A DNA stretch of 64,000 nt, from the NCBI RefSeq assembly GCF_016906535.1, contig NC_057380.1:1612001-1676000 (forward strand), given 5' to 3'. Each line of letters opens with the position of its first letter. Positions within the stretch are counted from its first letter, which is position 1. This stretch comes from Rhizoctonia solani (lineage: Eukaryota; Basidiomycota; Agaricomycetes; Cantharellales; Ceratobasidiaceae). The position numbers were made by a program, and so were the translations under genes. The notes beneath the pieces were generated by a model, which worked only from the letters and a program-made list of their open reading frames with translations, searched no databases and had not been told where the DNA came from. This document shows, piece after piece, positions 47,083 to 58,356 of this stretch.

Positions 47083-49146
47083 ATGCGCATTTACCTTGCT
47101 TTAGCATTAGTTCTATCCACATCCGTTCTTGGAGCTCCAGCTCCAGCGGTAGAATCGAACACGTCCAGTACGAGGCTTCCGTCAGCGCCCGCCCACCCAT
47201 CGCCGACAACGGACCCGTCATATCCGAGTCCAACGGTCCCATACGCGTCTAACGAGCTGAACGAATCGTTCCTTAGCAAATTTCGAGACGAGGTCCCAGA
47301 GCCTATACGTGGGTCAAAAGGCGCCAACATTCTTGGCCCTCAGAACGTCGAAATTGACCGTCAGAATCCCGACCTGCTTGCACCACCCACAACAGACAGC
47401 GGCTCGGTGTAAGTTTTGAGTTTGATTGCATCGCTGATTAATAAACACATTATACACTCAGTTCAAATGTTAAGTGGCCATTCAGCTTGTCTCACAACCG
47501 TGTTCAAGACGGTGGTTGGGCGCGCCAGCAGAATGGTAAGTCATGATTAGGCGGTGTGATATTGATACGTATTCTAACGATACTATTCAGTCCACTCGAT
47601 GCCGATCGCAACAACGATGGCTGGCGTAAACATGCGCCTGAAAGCTGGAGGAATACGGTATGCAGCAGTTGTAGAATGCCAAAACAAATAGTCTGACCAT
47701 TGGAAAGTGAGTTACATTGGCATATCACTGCAGAGGTATGTAGACCATGCTGTCGTCAGCGATGGTGGATGATATTGATTTCTCCATCAAGTGGGCCTAC
47801 GTTCTAGCAGTAAGTAGACATACCTTGTTGACTTTCGGATCATGTCAGTGAATTTGAACATAATAGGGAAGTTGCCGTATTGTTGTGGTCAATGCTGAGG
47901 GACAAAACTATATTGCTGACGTCGTACGTCATTCGAAGCTATATCTTTGTACTCTTCACTGATCTGAAATCTATAATCAGTATCCTGGAGACCTCTGGTA
48001 CTTCCCGCCAGGCATTCCTCATGTACTCCAAGGGCTGAATGACACTGCTGATGGTTGCGAGTTCCTCCTTGTATGTAGATCTATATCTGGTCCATACACG
48101 CCGTTGACTCTGACTTGATAGGTGTTCGATGACGGAGAGTTCAGCGAAGACTCTACCTTCTCGGTTACAGATTGGATGGCCCATGTTCCTAAGGAAGTCT
48201 TGAGCAAGAACTTCCAGGTCAACGCATCTGCCTTCGATCACATTCCAGACCGTCAGCTTTGGATGCTACCAAGCGCTGTTCCAACAGGCAGCGCCGAGGA
48301 GCAAGGAGTAAAGAGTCCGCAAGGCGTATCAACACTGCCTTACACGTTTGCTGCAAGCAAGGCTAACTCCATCAAGGTAAATTCAACGCATGATGCTGAT
48401 GAAAATCGGGATCTGATCGATTCTATCAGGTTCCGGGTGGAACTGTCAAAGTTGTCGACTCGCGTACGTTCGAAGTCAGCAAGACTATTGCAATGGCGGA
48501 GGTAACCACATAAAGGAATACCCGATTGACGTATCTCTAATCATGCTTTGTGATATAGGTAACTGTAGAGGTCGGGGGAATGCGCGAGCTTCACGTGAGT
48601 TTCGTGGGCGTTCTCGAGTGCCGTGTCTAACGTAGAACATTGTTAGTGGCATCCAACCCAGCCCGAATGGTCTTATTTCATGTAAGTTCTCGATGCTGAA
48701 GCTCTCTCTGTTACTGTGCTGAATATCCTATATAGTGAGGGCGAAGCACGTATAACAGTTTTTGCTGCACAGAGCAACGCACGGACCTTTAACTATCAGG
48801 CAGGAGATCGGTATGTCATTCCAAGTTGATCATTCTTACGGGCTCTGAGCTGCTTAATACATAGGATATGTCCCTCCATCATTCGGGCATTACGTCGAGA
48901 ACATTGGGAATACGACGCTCAAGTTCCTTGAGATCTTCAACTCCGACAAGTATGAGGACATTTCGCTCAATCAATGGCTGGCTCTCACACCGCCGGAGAT
49001 GGTTAAGGTACGTTGCTCTAGTATGACGCCTTAACAATGGCGTGTTCATCGCCGCACAATTCTAGGCTCACCTGCAACTGAGTGATGACACGATCAACAA
49101 GCTGCAGAAAGTGAAGCCGATCGTAGTGGGGCCTGGGCTGTCGTAA
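47083..49146 (+). CDS. Secreted bicupin oxalate decarboxylase 2 (apparent 2-nt deletion near the 3' end)
   Basis: ATG at 47083, signal peptide [17 protein letters not shown], then [19 protein letters not shown]. Exon order and intron positions match the gene at 38046-40103. N-cupin: [16 protein letters not shown] and [18 protein letters not shown]-cupin: [19 protein letters not shown] and [10 protein letters not shown]. Stop 49144-49146 (VGPGLS). One lesion: near 48806-48810 the exon end reads GGAGATCGGTATG where GDI-G needs GATATCG, so an AT dinucleotide seems missing. This would shift the frame for the last about 75 residues, including the final His ligand. Either a consensus error or an inactivated C-terminal cupin. 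Confidence 0.85.
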
Positions 49147-49846
49147 CCATGATAGATATGACCCTTAAAGTTAGATTAATTACCGTTTAGTATCACATTT
49201 TAATTACAATAGAACAGTGAAACATTTCCAGTAACTCGAAAAACAATGAGGTCTCTTGCGGGATGATGCCTCATGATCATGATTGGGATTGCCGGCTAAT
49301 CGTGAATTATATAGTAAATGAGTCGAACCCATAACATTTGACCCTGGAAAAGGAAGGTCATAAAACGAAAACTGAGCTATCTGGCTACAATATTACACAG
49401 GTAGTCTATGAATCTATCAGCAAGGACTATCTGATCCCTCAGAGACCAGGTTACAAGATCTCAACTAAAGTGGAAACTGTATAATGCCAGGGTCTGAGAT
49501 GGATGTATGCGGTTTGGCTCAGCCCTAATATCCCATATCTGAGTTTACAGGAATTTTCGGTCAAAAGGAACATCTTTGCCGGATGTGTCTTGGAAGTCGA
49601 CAAAGGCACGAGTGAACTCGAATTCACTTGTTGTCAGGTTTGCCTGAAGGCCAAGGATAAAATTATGATGTGGGGGACATACTGGCTGTACTGTACATAT
49701 CTACAACAAGAGGACAAGGCATCTTACAAACAGCCATAGGTAATCACTACTCAGACCAAATAACGTTTAACAGTCGGTGACAAACTATAGGACAAAAAAG
49801 TACAAAAATCAACTAAGTTCAAAGTCCCTCCCCAAATAAAATCCGA
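49147..49846. other. Intergenic spacer between convergent genes
   Basis: About 700 bp. An open frame at 49503-49739 (+) has no recognisable features. Nothing else supported. Confidence 0.4.
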
Positions 49847-52800
49847 CTACTCATCCGGCGTGTCCCAATTCAGATAATCATTATTAGTTGCAGATAATCT
49901 GAGCTATCCAGCTCCACTATCTCCCGCTGTTCTCCGCTCGGGATCCCTATCGTTGACCTACGTCGAGAAATGTTTAACCTTGTCTTATCTGCAGAATGTT
50001 TCATCCTTTCAAGCGTATCTTCGGTATCTTTGAGCGATCCAGCCTCTTGATAAACTTCCGCGACGACTTCAACTGTGAACCCATGGGCTTGACTTAGGCG
50101 CTTAAGGATCGGTCGAAGGCCAGCCTGAACAAGGATCTCTTGGTCGCTTTTGCTCACTTCAATAACTGAGATCCCAGATCGACCTCCCATGGATAATCTC
50201 GTACGAGGAGGGCTCCAAATAGGCTCAGGAGCGGGAGCTATCTGGAGCCCTGAGCTCGGACGCTTTCGCCTCGAGGATGCCTTCCTCGTTGAGCCCCGTC
50301 AAGTTTGATGCGCTGTGGGGACACGGGCTGAGACCCACGCCCAACCTCGGGCGATGGGACAAGTTGATTTCGTGTAGCATGGGCTGAATGATCTTTCCGT
50401 CCAGTACTCAAGGCCGATCGATCGTGTGGTAGAATGTAGGCAAAGTCGATAGGCTTCATACGAGGCTGTTCGCTTTCGAACCTCTGTGACTGGAATTCTT
50501 GGAGCTCTGAAGTAGCGAGGTCGTACGGATCACGAACACGAGTGCTTTGTGGAGTTTCCGAGATCTCAGTCGGCGGGCGAGGATCCCTATTCTTAGTTTC
50601 GTGAAAGTACGTCTTCCCTGGTAGCCCTCCCGTTTCCACTTGGTGCTCTTGCATTGTTTCACCATAAGGAACAGGGTCGAATGTTTCTGTGCGAGACTCC
50701 CGCGCGGATTCAGGAGGGTCGTAACTGAGCCTTTCCTCGGCTTCTTCCGACTCTTCGACCGGGGGCTGATACTTGGTCCTGATGGGCTTCTTCGTACTTG
50801 ACGGTGGGACATCCAATGCACGCCTCATACCTGGCCTCTTTGGCACCCATGTCCGTCGACCAGATTCATCGTATGTATCTCTATGTGCCCGAAGCTGAGG
50901 AACTGCGTTGGACTCGATAGTGTCGTATTCGCGCCGTATCTTCTTGGATTCAGCCAAGGAGGCGATGGAGGATCGACGCCGTCTTTCAAGGTCGGCAAGT
51001 GTAATGGGCGGGAATTCATCTGACAAGGAAGCCCCCTTGACCGATACATTTTCTGGGATGAGGCTTTGTGCCATGGTTGACATCTGAGTAACAAGCCGAT
51101 GAGGAGTACTCGCATTTATTGACTCCGCCTCCCAGCCGTTCGAGGGGGAGGAAGGAGGTCCTAAAGGGAAGCTGGAGGGTGCCTCGGGAATGGAGCTATA
51201 CTCCACGTCGTAATCCGTAGGTTGCTGACCCCACTTGCACCATCTTTTTCGTTCGAACGGGATGCAACTCGCCGAGAAGGACTAGCATGACCCCAATCTG
51301 TCGATCTCCCAAGAGTAGGCGCAGCCTTCAATGTATTTGCCTTGAAATCGGAGTCTTTGAAAGCGGTTTTGTAAGTCCCATTATTGGTAGAAACGGACAG
51401 TGGTTTGGTTGCTTCCAACATACTCCTCCCCAGAGTTGGAGCGGCCCGTAGTTCACTCAAATCTTTTTGCCTTGAGGGTGGCGCAGGTTGAGGGGTATAA
51501 AGCCTGGACCGGGCGCGAGTTTCAGAGACAAATGGATTCGGCTGTGACAATGAAACAGGACGAGGTTGAGAGTCCACTTGAGGAGCGTCGGTCCGATCGG
51601 TAGCACCGGCCAACTTGCGCCCCTTGAGATCAAACGGATACGGTCGAGTAAAGGATTGAGGATGACTGCCAATAGTCTCACAGGCTGGAGACAGGGAGGG
51701 ATGGTGTAGTGATGATCAGGAGTGACATCCGATGGCCTGATCAACTGTCCAGATGACAACGAACCGATAGGAGATGGCGACCGGGAAGTGGGCATACGGT
51801 TTGGAATGTCCTGGTTAAGCGCCTGAGCCGGGTCTTGTCTATTTAATTCGTTGGGGTCCTCAATAGCCTTAGAAGGTTTAGCATAGCTCAAGTCTCCAGC
51901 TGCCTCATCCTCGTCAGCTAATTGGCCCTCGACTTCGTCCAAGAAGTTTCCGGTAAGGGGCTCATCAGGCTCGGATGTAGGTTCTCGGAACCGATTAGAT
52001 TCCTCTGAAGCCTTTGGACCTGATCGTTGCTCCGCCCAGATTCTGGAAATTTCGACTGCTGAAATCGAGTTGTCCGCATTAATGTCTCCAAGCCAATCAA
52101 CATCTTTGTCTGGAATAGTCTGAATCCCCATATTGGACGTTTTGCGCTTTCGTCGAAGCTGAGAATCCGGTGTGCGGGCAAGTGATTGCTAGTTGCCTGT
52201 GGGATGGGTTGACTAGCAGAAAGATTTGGAGTTACGTTCGCCCTTGGGCTAGCATGCGAATGTATATATCTCGGTGACAAAGACCTATTGTGCTCGAGAA
52301 CATCTTGTTCTTGATATTGAACACCGGCTTCCGATATTGGCGGCGTAGGTGCTAGCGAGCCAACACTTTTTCCTAACTTGGTAGTTTGCTCGACACTCGA
52401 GGGGAGATCCGAAGCTTGTTCCACTCGAGCCTCGTTGCTATGAGACTGGGAGCGCTCGTTGCTCTGGGATGTTTCGTCGCTGACGAGGTTAATTATCTCT
52501 GGTTGGGCTTGGGACCTTTGAGGGCTAGTTCCACGACTGGCAGATTCTATGCAACCACAAATTAGTTGACTTGGGAACACTTAACTGGCATGTTGGCATG
52601 TTGATATACGTACGAAGCGTAATTTGAGGCGGAGGTTGTTTCAAAATGGGCGAAGGTTTTCCGGCGGACTCCCTTTGTTGAAGTGTTGGATTGATGCTGA
52701 GGAGTTCTCTGACTGAGTGAGGACTTTAAAGAAGAACGGGGCCGATTCATCGGTGTGGGCGTGGACATGTCGGATAGTCCAGGTGTGATAGATTGGGAAA

Positions 52801-53066
52801 GGGATGTACGAGATCGTTTATTAGGTGAATCTGTGTCATGTTTCCTGATGTCTCCCCACGAGATTGTCTTTCTGATGGCAGCATGTTTACCATCTCGAGC
52901 AAATTCCTCTGCAATGAGCCTCTTTCGTTTAGCAATGTGTTGTGGATCGGCAGAGAGTCTAGAAACTCTCGATGTTAGTCTAGGCAAACAAAACATTGCA
53001 CAAGAGCACATACCGAGGACCACGCCTTGTGAAGCCACTGTGTGTCGGCATGGGCCCAGACGCCAT
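49847..53066 (-). CDS. Large disordered nuclear-type protein with C-terminal helical domain (pair member 1)
   Basis: ATG at 53066 (MASGPMPTHSGFTRRGPR, then an intron) leads to a basic segment (QHIAKRKRLIAEEFARDGKH, SPNKRSRTSL) and about 900 mostly disordered residues rich in Ser, Pro, Glu and Arg. Short introns link segments such as PEIINLVSDETSQ, QLRRKRKTSNMGIQTIPDKD, ADLERRRRSSIASLAESKK. The ordered C-terminus is LRPILKRLSQAHGFTVEVVAEVYQ and SLKDTEDTLERMKHS, resembling the end of the neighbour at 53348-54581. No function recognised; basic patches suggest a nuclear role. Two one-base losses are likely: near 50301, and near 49883 in an A run, after which the end reads DYLNWDTPDE (stop 49847-49849). 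Confidence 0.55.
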
Positions 53067-53347
53067 ATTATACCCAAAAAGATTGAAGTAGTAAACAGCG
53101 CGTATGTTGTTCACGTGACAACCTCATCTCCACCGTTGGGGCTTCGCCCGTCGATCGTTGATGCAATTTAGAACAAAAACAACCTTGCATGTGAAGGCTA
53201 CTCCTGAAAAATGGTCACAGATCTAATATAGCGTCAGGCAAGCTCGAATCTGAGTAGCTATAATTTCCGTTCTAAGCCAACCATATCGAACCTAATTGCG
53301 TAGTTTATATCCACTAATAAGTTCCTTACAATAAACAAAATTGAATA

Positions 53348-54581
53348 TCAATCTAAATACCAGTGGTTTCCAAACGCTGCAGTTTCCATTTCTCTCAATT
53401 CATCTTCCGTGGCTCTCAACTTCTTCAACACTCTTTCAGTTTCTTCCAAACATCCCTTTGAGCGATACAACTTGGAAACCTTGTCCATCGGGAACCCATA
53501 TTGCTCTACGAATTTCCCGAGAGCCGTTTGGAGACCCAAGCGGAAGAGTTTGTTTGCTTCACCAGGACTGACAGTATCAAACTCTGTTTCCACTACCTCA
53601 TTAAAAGAAAGGCGGGGTCGATCTTCCGTTACCGGGGTGGGAATATTGATTGCCGTAGGTACCCTTTGAGGGGCGGATACGGGGGGCGGCGGTGTCCAAT
53701 TATGTCTTTCTAGCACTATATCACGTTCTCGAGTTCCTGGTCCCGTAGACGAGCCTGCAGTACTGAACGCATACAGTGGTGTGCTTGACTCGGAATAAGT
53801 GGACATAGCGGGGGTATTCAACGCATGAGTCAACCGAGTTCTAGCAGTGCCAGAAGCTGGAGTGGACCAATAGGTATGCTCATATGTGTCGCATCCCCGT
53901 GCACTCTCTTGAGCTTGAATAGTCTCAAGGCGCGCACTTTCAAGATTTATCCGTATGCCAGAAGCCTTTGGAGTCAATTGAGATCGAGACTTGAAAGGGG
54001 ATGCTGAAGGGATTCTAGGATGCGAGTCCGAGTCGGCAGTAGCGAATTCGGTCGGTGCTGATGGTGGTAACGGTGGTAGTGTTGATAATGCAGGACGAGG
54101 TCGAGTAGCAGTCACAGGTCTGTCCAGAGTGGATTCAATTGTAGCACCTCGCGGTCCACGCACTTGAATACGTCGTTTTCCAGATTTAGTTTGTTCCCGC
54201 TTTGATTTTGTTCGTGGCTTTCCGGGGTTTCGAGGTCGCTTCTTTACCGGAGTTACATGCCAATACGTCCCAAGAGAGACCGAGGAGTCTGAGCGGGCAG
54301 GGCTGGAGCCTCTCGGACAAGCACGTACTCGCCTGGCCGTTGTAGCCTGTCCTTCGCCGACTAGAAGCAAATTGAGGCCGCTTCAACAAAGCCGATATTA
54401 GACAACGTTTACCTGATGGGGAGCGCTCTCTGGCCCGTTTTGGAATAGGTATTACAACCTCCATCACCATTTTTCGCGTTTTGTGTGGCGTTTGAGGTGG
54501 AGTATTAAGAATGGCCGACGACCTGCCTGTTTCGGAGGCTACATAGCTCTCGGAGTCACCGGAGGACATGCCGTGCCACAT
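53348..54581 (-). CDS. Disordered nuclear-type protein with C-terminal helical domain (pair member 2)
   Basis: Two exons: the first starts at 54581 (MWHGMSSGDSESYVASETGR, ending ERSPSG), the second runs from about 54362 (VGEGQATTARRVRACPRG) to the stop at 53348-53350. The frame is intact. A basic region (VTPVKKRPRNPGKPRTKSKR) is followed by a Pro/Ser/Thr-rich middle. A helical C-terminus (LGKFVEQYGFPMDKVSKLYR, then LEETERVLKKLRATEDELRE) aligns with the end of the gene next door. The motif is about 45 residues and resembles UBA-like or Rap1 C-terminal-type three-helix folds; that is a loose resemblance, not an assignment. Transcribed in the same direction as pair member 1, suggesting tandem duplication. 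Confidence 0.65.
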
Positions 54582-54902
54582 GCCTCTGTTTGCGTCTTTT
54601 CAGCACTATTGGCAGTAATAAAATAAACACAAAAGCGGTGATGTGCAGTGAGATGGAGGTTAACCAGAGGATCTTTGCCGTATCATGCCAAATTGATGGA
54701 GACAAAGCCTAAGCACGTGGGTATTACCACATAAGGAAATTTTATTATGCCTCCATGAGGAAATGCATATATCCTCACTATTAAGTTAAAATATTCGAAT
54801 ATTATCCATTATAGTTGTGGGGATACAGAAGCATGCTAGAGTCTAATGCAATGAATATTAATATATGCTATGTGTAACGAAAGTCGTAATCCATAAATCT
54901 AA
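54582..54902. other. Intergenic spacer
   Basis: About 320 bp, AT-rich, holding the promoter of the gene at 53348-54581 and the 3' region of the next. No other feature seen. Confidence 0.4.
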
Positions 54903-57900
54903 TCAAATCGTCTCGTGCCGTTCATCGCCCGACGGGAATGCTCGATGCCCAAGCGCGCTCCGCGCACCCACTGTTGACCGCGCGCGAGGTTGAGTCCAGT
55001 CAACACCCCTTTGCGACGCGAGCATCGGAGGCCGGTGCGGCGGCGCATCCTCTTCCTCACTAACACTGCCACGCACACTCTCCAACTCATCCGCATCGCG
55101 CAACGCAATCGCCTTTAAGCACTTCAAATGTTTCTTCCCATCGAAATGGTCTGTATCACCACGAATAAGGAAGACTTGGCAGACCTCGCAAAAGGCGTAC
55201 TCGGTAGGGAGAGCCCCACGGGGGTCGAGTCGGGTGGCTTGCGCCCAGAGTTCACGTGAGTCGACATCGGGATAGCGGGCAGTAAGGTGATCGAATTTCC
55301 ACTGAGCATAGTGCGCGGCATTGCGTCGGTGCGCAGATCTGGAGATATGCTCGTACCACTTGGAGGCAGCCATGGGTGCGCGGCATGCATCACACATGAT
55401 GGGCTGGAGGGCAAGTACCTCTTCAGGCATCGCCATTTCTCCTCCATAAGTCTGGAACACTTCCATTTCGTTTGGTGTCATGGGGGCTTGGGCCTCTGGG
55501 GTACGATGATCGATAAATTGGGTGTCGAAGCCTTCTGGAAGCGGGGGTGGCGAAACTACTCGTGGGGAACTATACAACGGACCAGAGCCGAGCATGCCTC
55601 CGTTTTGCGCACGATTAGACTCGAAAGATTGTTCCATGTTTGGTGGAGTATCAGCTTGAGCTTGGAGCCCAAACGGCTCGCCAATGCTCTCGGTCAGGTG
55701 ATCGAGCCCATCATCGTCAGCAGTTTCAGTCCTCGCACCCTCGTCCGAAGACGTCAAACGTCCATCTTCATCAGCATCTTCCTCAACACCGTCATCTTCT
55801 CTCCCTCGGCCTCTTCTGGATCTACCTCATCATATTCCTCTTCCTCATTAGCGTCTTGTTGTTGTTGAGGAAGTGGTCCCCTCAAAGGCCTTTCACTAAC
55901 CCGAGGCGCGCTCGATGTTGGTGTGGGTGGTTCACTATCCGGCTCTACGTTCGGATTCTCGGCTACACGCATGGCGGCAGAGTCAAGTCCGAAATGACTG
56001 TGTCCTTGAGATTCCATTCCGCCCTGCAACAATCGTCAATCGCAGTACCTACAAAGATCAAAACCATAGACTTTACCAAGAAACTCTGAAAAGTGAACGG
56101 ATCAGAGGATTGCGGGAGTTCAACTTCCACTCGACCTTGGGTTTCTCTTCGTGGGACGAATAGCTCGACTCTGGTCCGCGGGAAAAGATGCTGCTCGGTC
56201 CGCCGGCTTGTCCCTGGACGTATCATCTGGCGGCGACTCGGGATGAGCAGGGGCGGCGAACGATTCTGGACGAGCGGATCGCTGAGACTTGGGAGTGCTG
56301 TCGAGTCCTCGAGCGAATAGGGGCCCTTTGGGAGGAGTAACGATGTGGCTGTTCTTGGGGGGAGTAATATCGCTCGCTTTAGGGGGAGAAACGTGAGTTG
56401 CTTTGGGAGGAGTAACAGGCGGTGTCTTGGTACGTGTAGATCCAGGGGTCTCCGAACGAATCATACTCAAACGTGGAGCCAAAGTCAAACGCGCAACAGC
56501 GGGGACCGGTTTGGGCGACGCGACACGGGAGAACAACGATCCTGCATCCGAGGGGGCACCAGGAGGAGCAACTGGGGATGTAAGCTCGGAGCCAGAGTCG
56601 ACACGTCCAAAGATTTCAATCCCAATAGGTTCGGGGGACCCAAGCGTCTCGTGGAGGTTCATGCCAACGATGTGTTGGGCGATTGCCTCCATGCTTCTGT
56701 CAGACTCCTCAGAGATGGGCTCGTCGACGTTGATTCCCTGGGATTGGAGGACTTGAATCATATGAGGAGAGAGCGGCGTAACGATCGAGGAGGGAGCATC
56801 GCTCGAAGGACTCATCAATTCCAATGCCCGCAATTGCAGAGATGGAGGAAGAGTCACAAGTGGATGAGGCGCACCTAGAATACAAGTCAGACCCCGCTCA
56901 ATACTAAAGTACGAACAACCCCCAACTCACCAACTTCAGATTCGGCATCTTCCCTCTCGGACACGACAGACTTGTCATCCATCCGCGGAAACAACGACCT
57001 GTCGTCCACCCGCTCCGAAACTACAGACCTATCATCATCGTACCCAGAAACGACCGATCCACCGTCGTATCCAGAAATAACCGACCCCTCGCGTTCGTAT
57101 CCAGACACGACCGATCCAGCGTAACGCCCGTAGCCAGAGACAACGATCCAGCGACGGACGATCCCATCGGACGAGCGCGGCGGGTCTTGAGGACCGGTTT
57201 GGAAGAAGCGCTCGCTTGGGTTGAGCAGGCGACTGGGGTCTGTGGGATGGATACCTGAGATTCGAGGCTATATGCGGGGACTGGGGTCATAGCGGGTGGA
57301 GGGGGGGAGGAGGTGCGGTTTGAACTTCACGCTGGAGAGGAGGGGGCGCGCGCTCGGATGGTTGAGCCTCGTGTGAGAGGGGAAGGTCGTGAGATGGGAG
57401 TCGAAGAGTTGAACCCGAATTTAGATGGCTTGTCGACAGGAGTGGATGGCTTGTCGACAGGAGTGGATGGCTTTGGAGCAGGTGTAGAGGGATTCGACGG
57501 GGCAGGGAGAGGCTGAGCAATAGGGCCAGTCGACTTGAGAACCGGCTCGGGAGCTCGGATCGTAACGCGTCGAGTGGGTTGTTCTGGGGGCGAACTTTGA
57601 GGAATAGCACGAACAGGAGTGACTGGGGGTGGGGTCTCCGCGCGAGCAGGCGCAGGAGCAGAAACAGGAGCGGGAATGGAAGTAGGAAGACTCTGACGAG
57701 GACCAAGCGAAATCTGACGTCTAGTCGTGGTGGTCCCAACAAAAGGAGCCGAAGCTCTTCTCTTAACAGGCGAAGGAGGCAACGATTCTTCTCCTTGCGT
57801 TTCGTCGCCCTCTTCTTCGTCGTCCGAGGGCACTACGGCTCGTCCTTTGCCTTTGACATCTTGGACACGCCCGGGGCTCTTGCCCTTTGCTGACGCCGGA

Positions 57901-58181
57901 CTCCAAGTTTTGGCCGAAGCTGGGCTTTTTCCCTTGCCTTGAGAACCGCCTCTCTCATATACAGGCGACCCCTCTTCGCTGGGGGAGGGAGGGCCCCTAA
58001 CCTTGGGAGGAGGAATGGTAATCCCGAACCCCAAATCCGCCAAGAATTGTTTCTCGTCAAATGGCTGAACTTCAACGTTTTGATCTAATCCGGGCCGTCT
58101 ATCGTATCGTGCGTCACACGCGGTTGCCGATTCGTTCGTTCGTCCGCCACATTCGCCACGCGATCGCCACATCGATACCAT
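54903..58181 (-). CDS. Large disordered protein with C-terminal zinc fingers (pair 2, member 1)
   Basis: Proposed ATG at 58181 (MVSMWRSRGECGGRTNE). Low-complexity Pro/Ser/Lys-rich sequence follows, including a short tandem KPSTPVD, then a run of GSVVSGYD-type repeats (about 57150-56960). VTPPKATHVSPPK repeats follow near 56400. The ordered end has CDACRAPMAASKWYEHISRS and AHRRNAAHY (Cys2-His2, U1-like finger) and CEVCQVFLIRGDTDHFDGKK with HLKCLK (second finger), stop 54903-54905. Nucleic-acid or protein binding is likely; the function is not recognised. Breaks: an in-frame TGA at 57327-57329, a one-base loss near 57144 (GSV-VSGYG), and one near 55797 in an A run. Whether this is one gene with the next is uncertain, but a clear stop at 58357 separates them. 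Confidence 0.5.
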
Positions 58182-58356
58182 ATCAAGTAAATTCAACCCA
58201 ACCCCACGATCGGAATCGACATCGAAATCGGAATCGCACGAGGACGAAGCAACGCCGCAATCGCGCGCCAAAAGAGAAATATAAATAGGTAGACAAAAAA
58301 ATGACAACAAAACAAACAACAAAAAAATCCATTCAACCAACACTATTACATGACAT

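Noticed and set aside
49503..49739. 78-codon open frame with several Cys on the plus strand
   Set aside because: No signal peptide and no repeated Cys spacing, and it lies in the 3' spacer of two convergent genes. Insufficient to call an effector-like protein.
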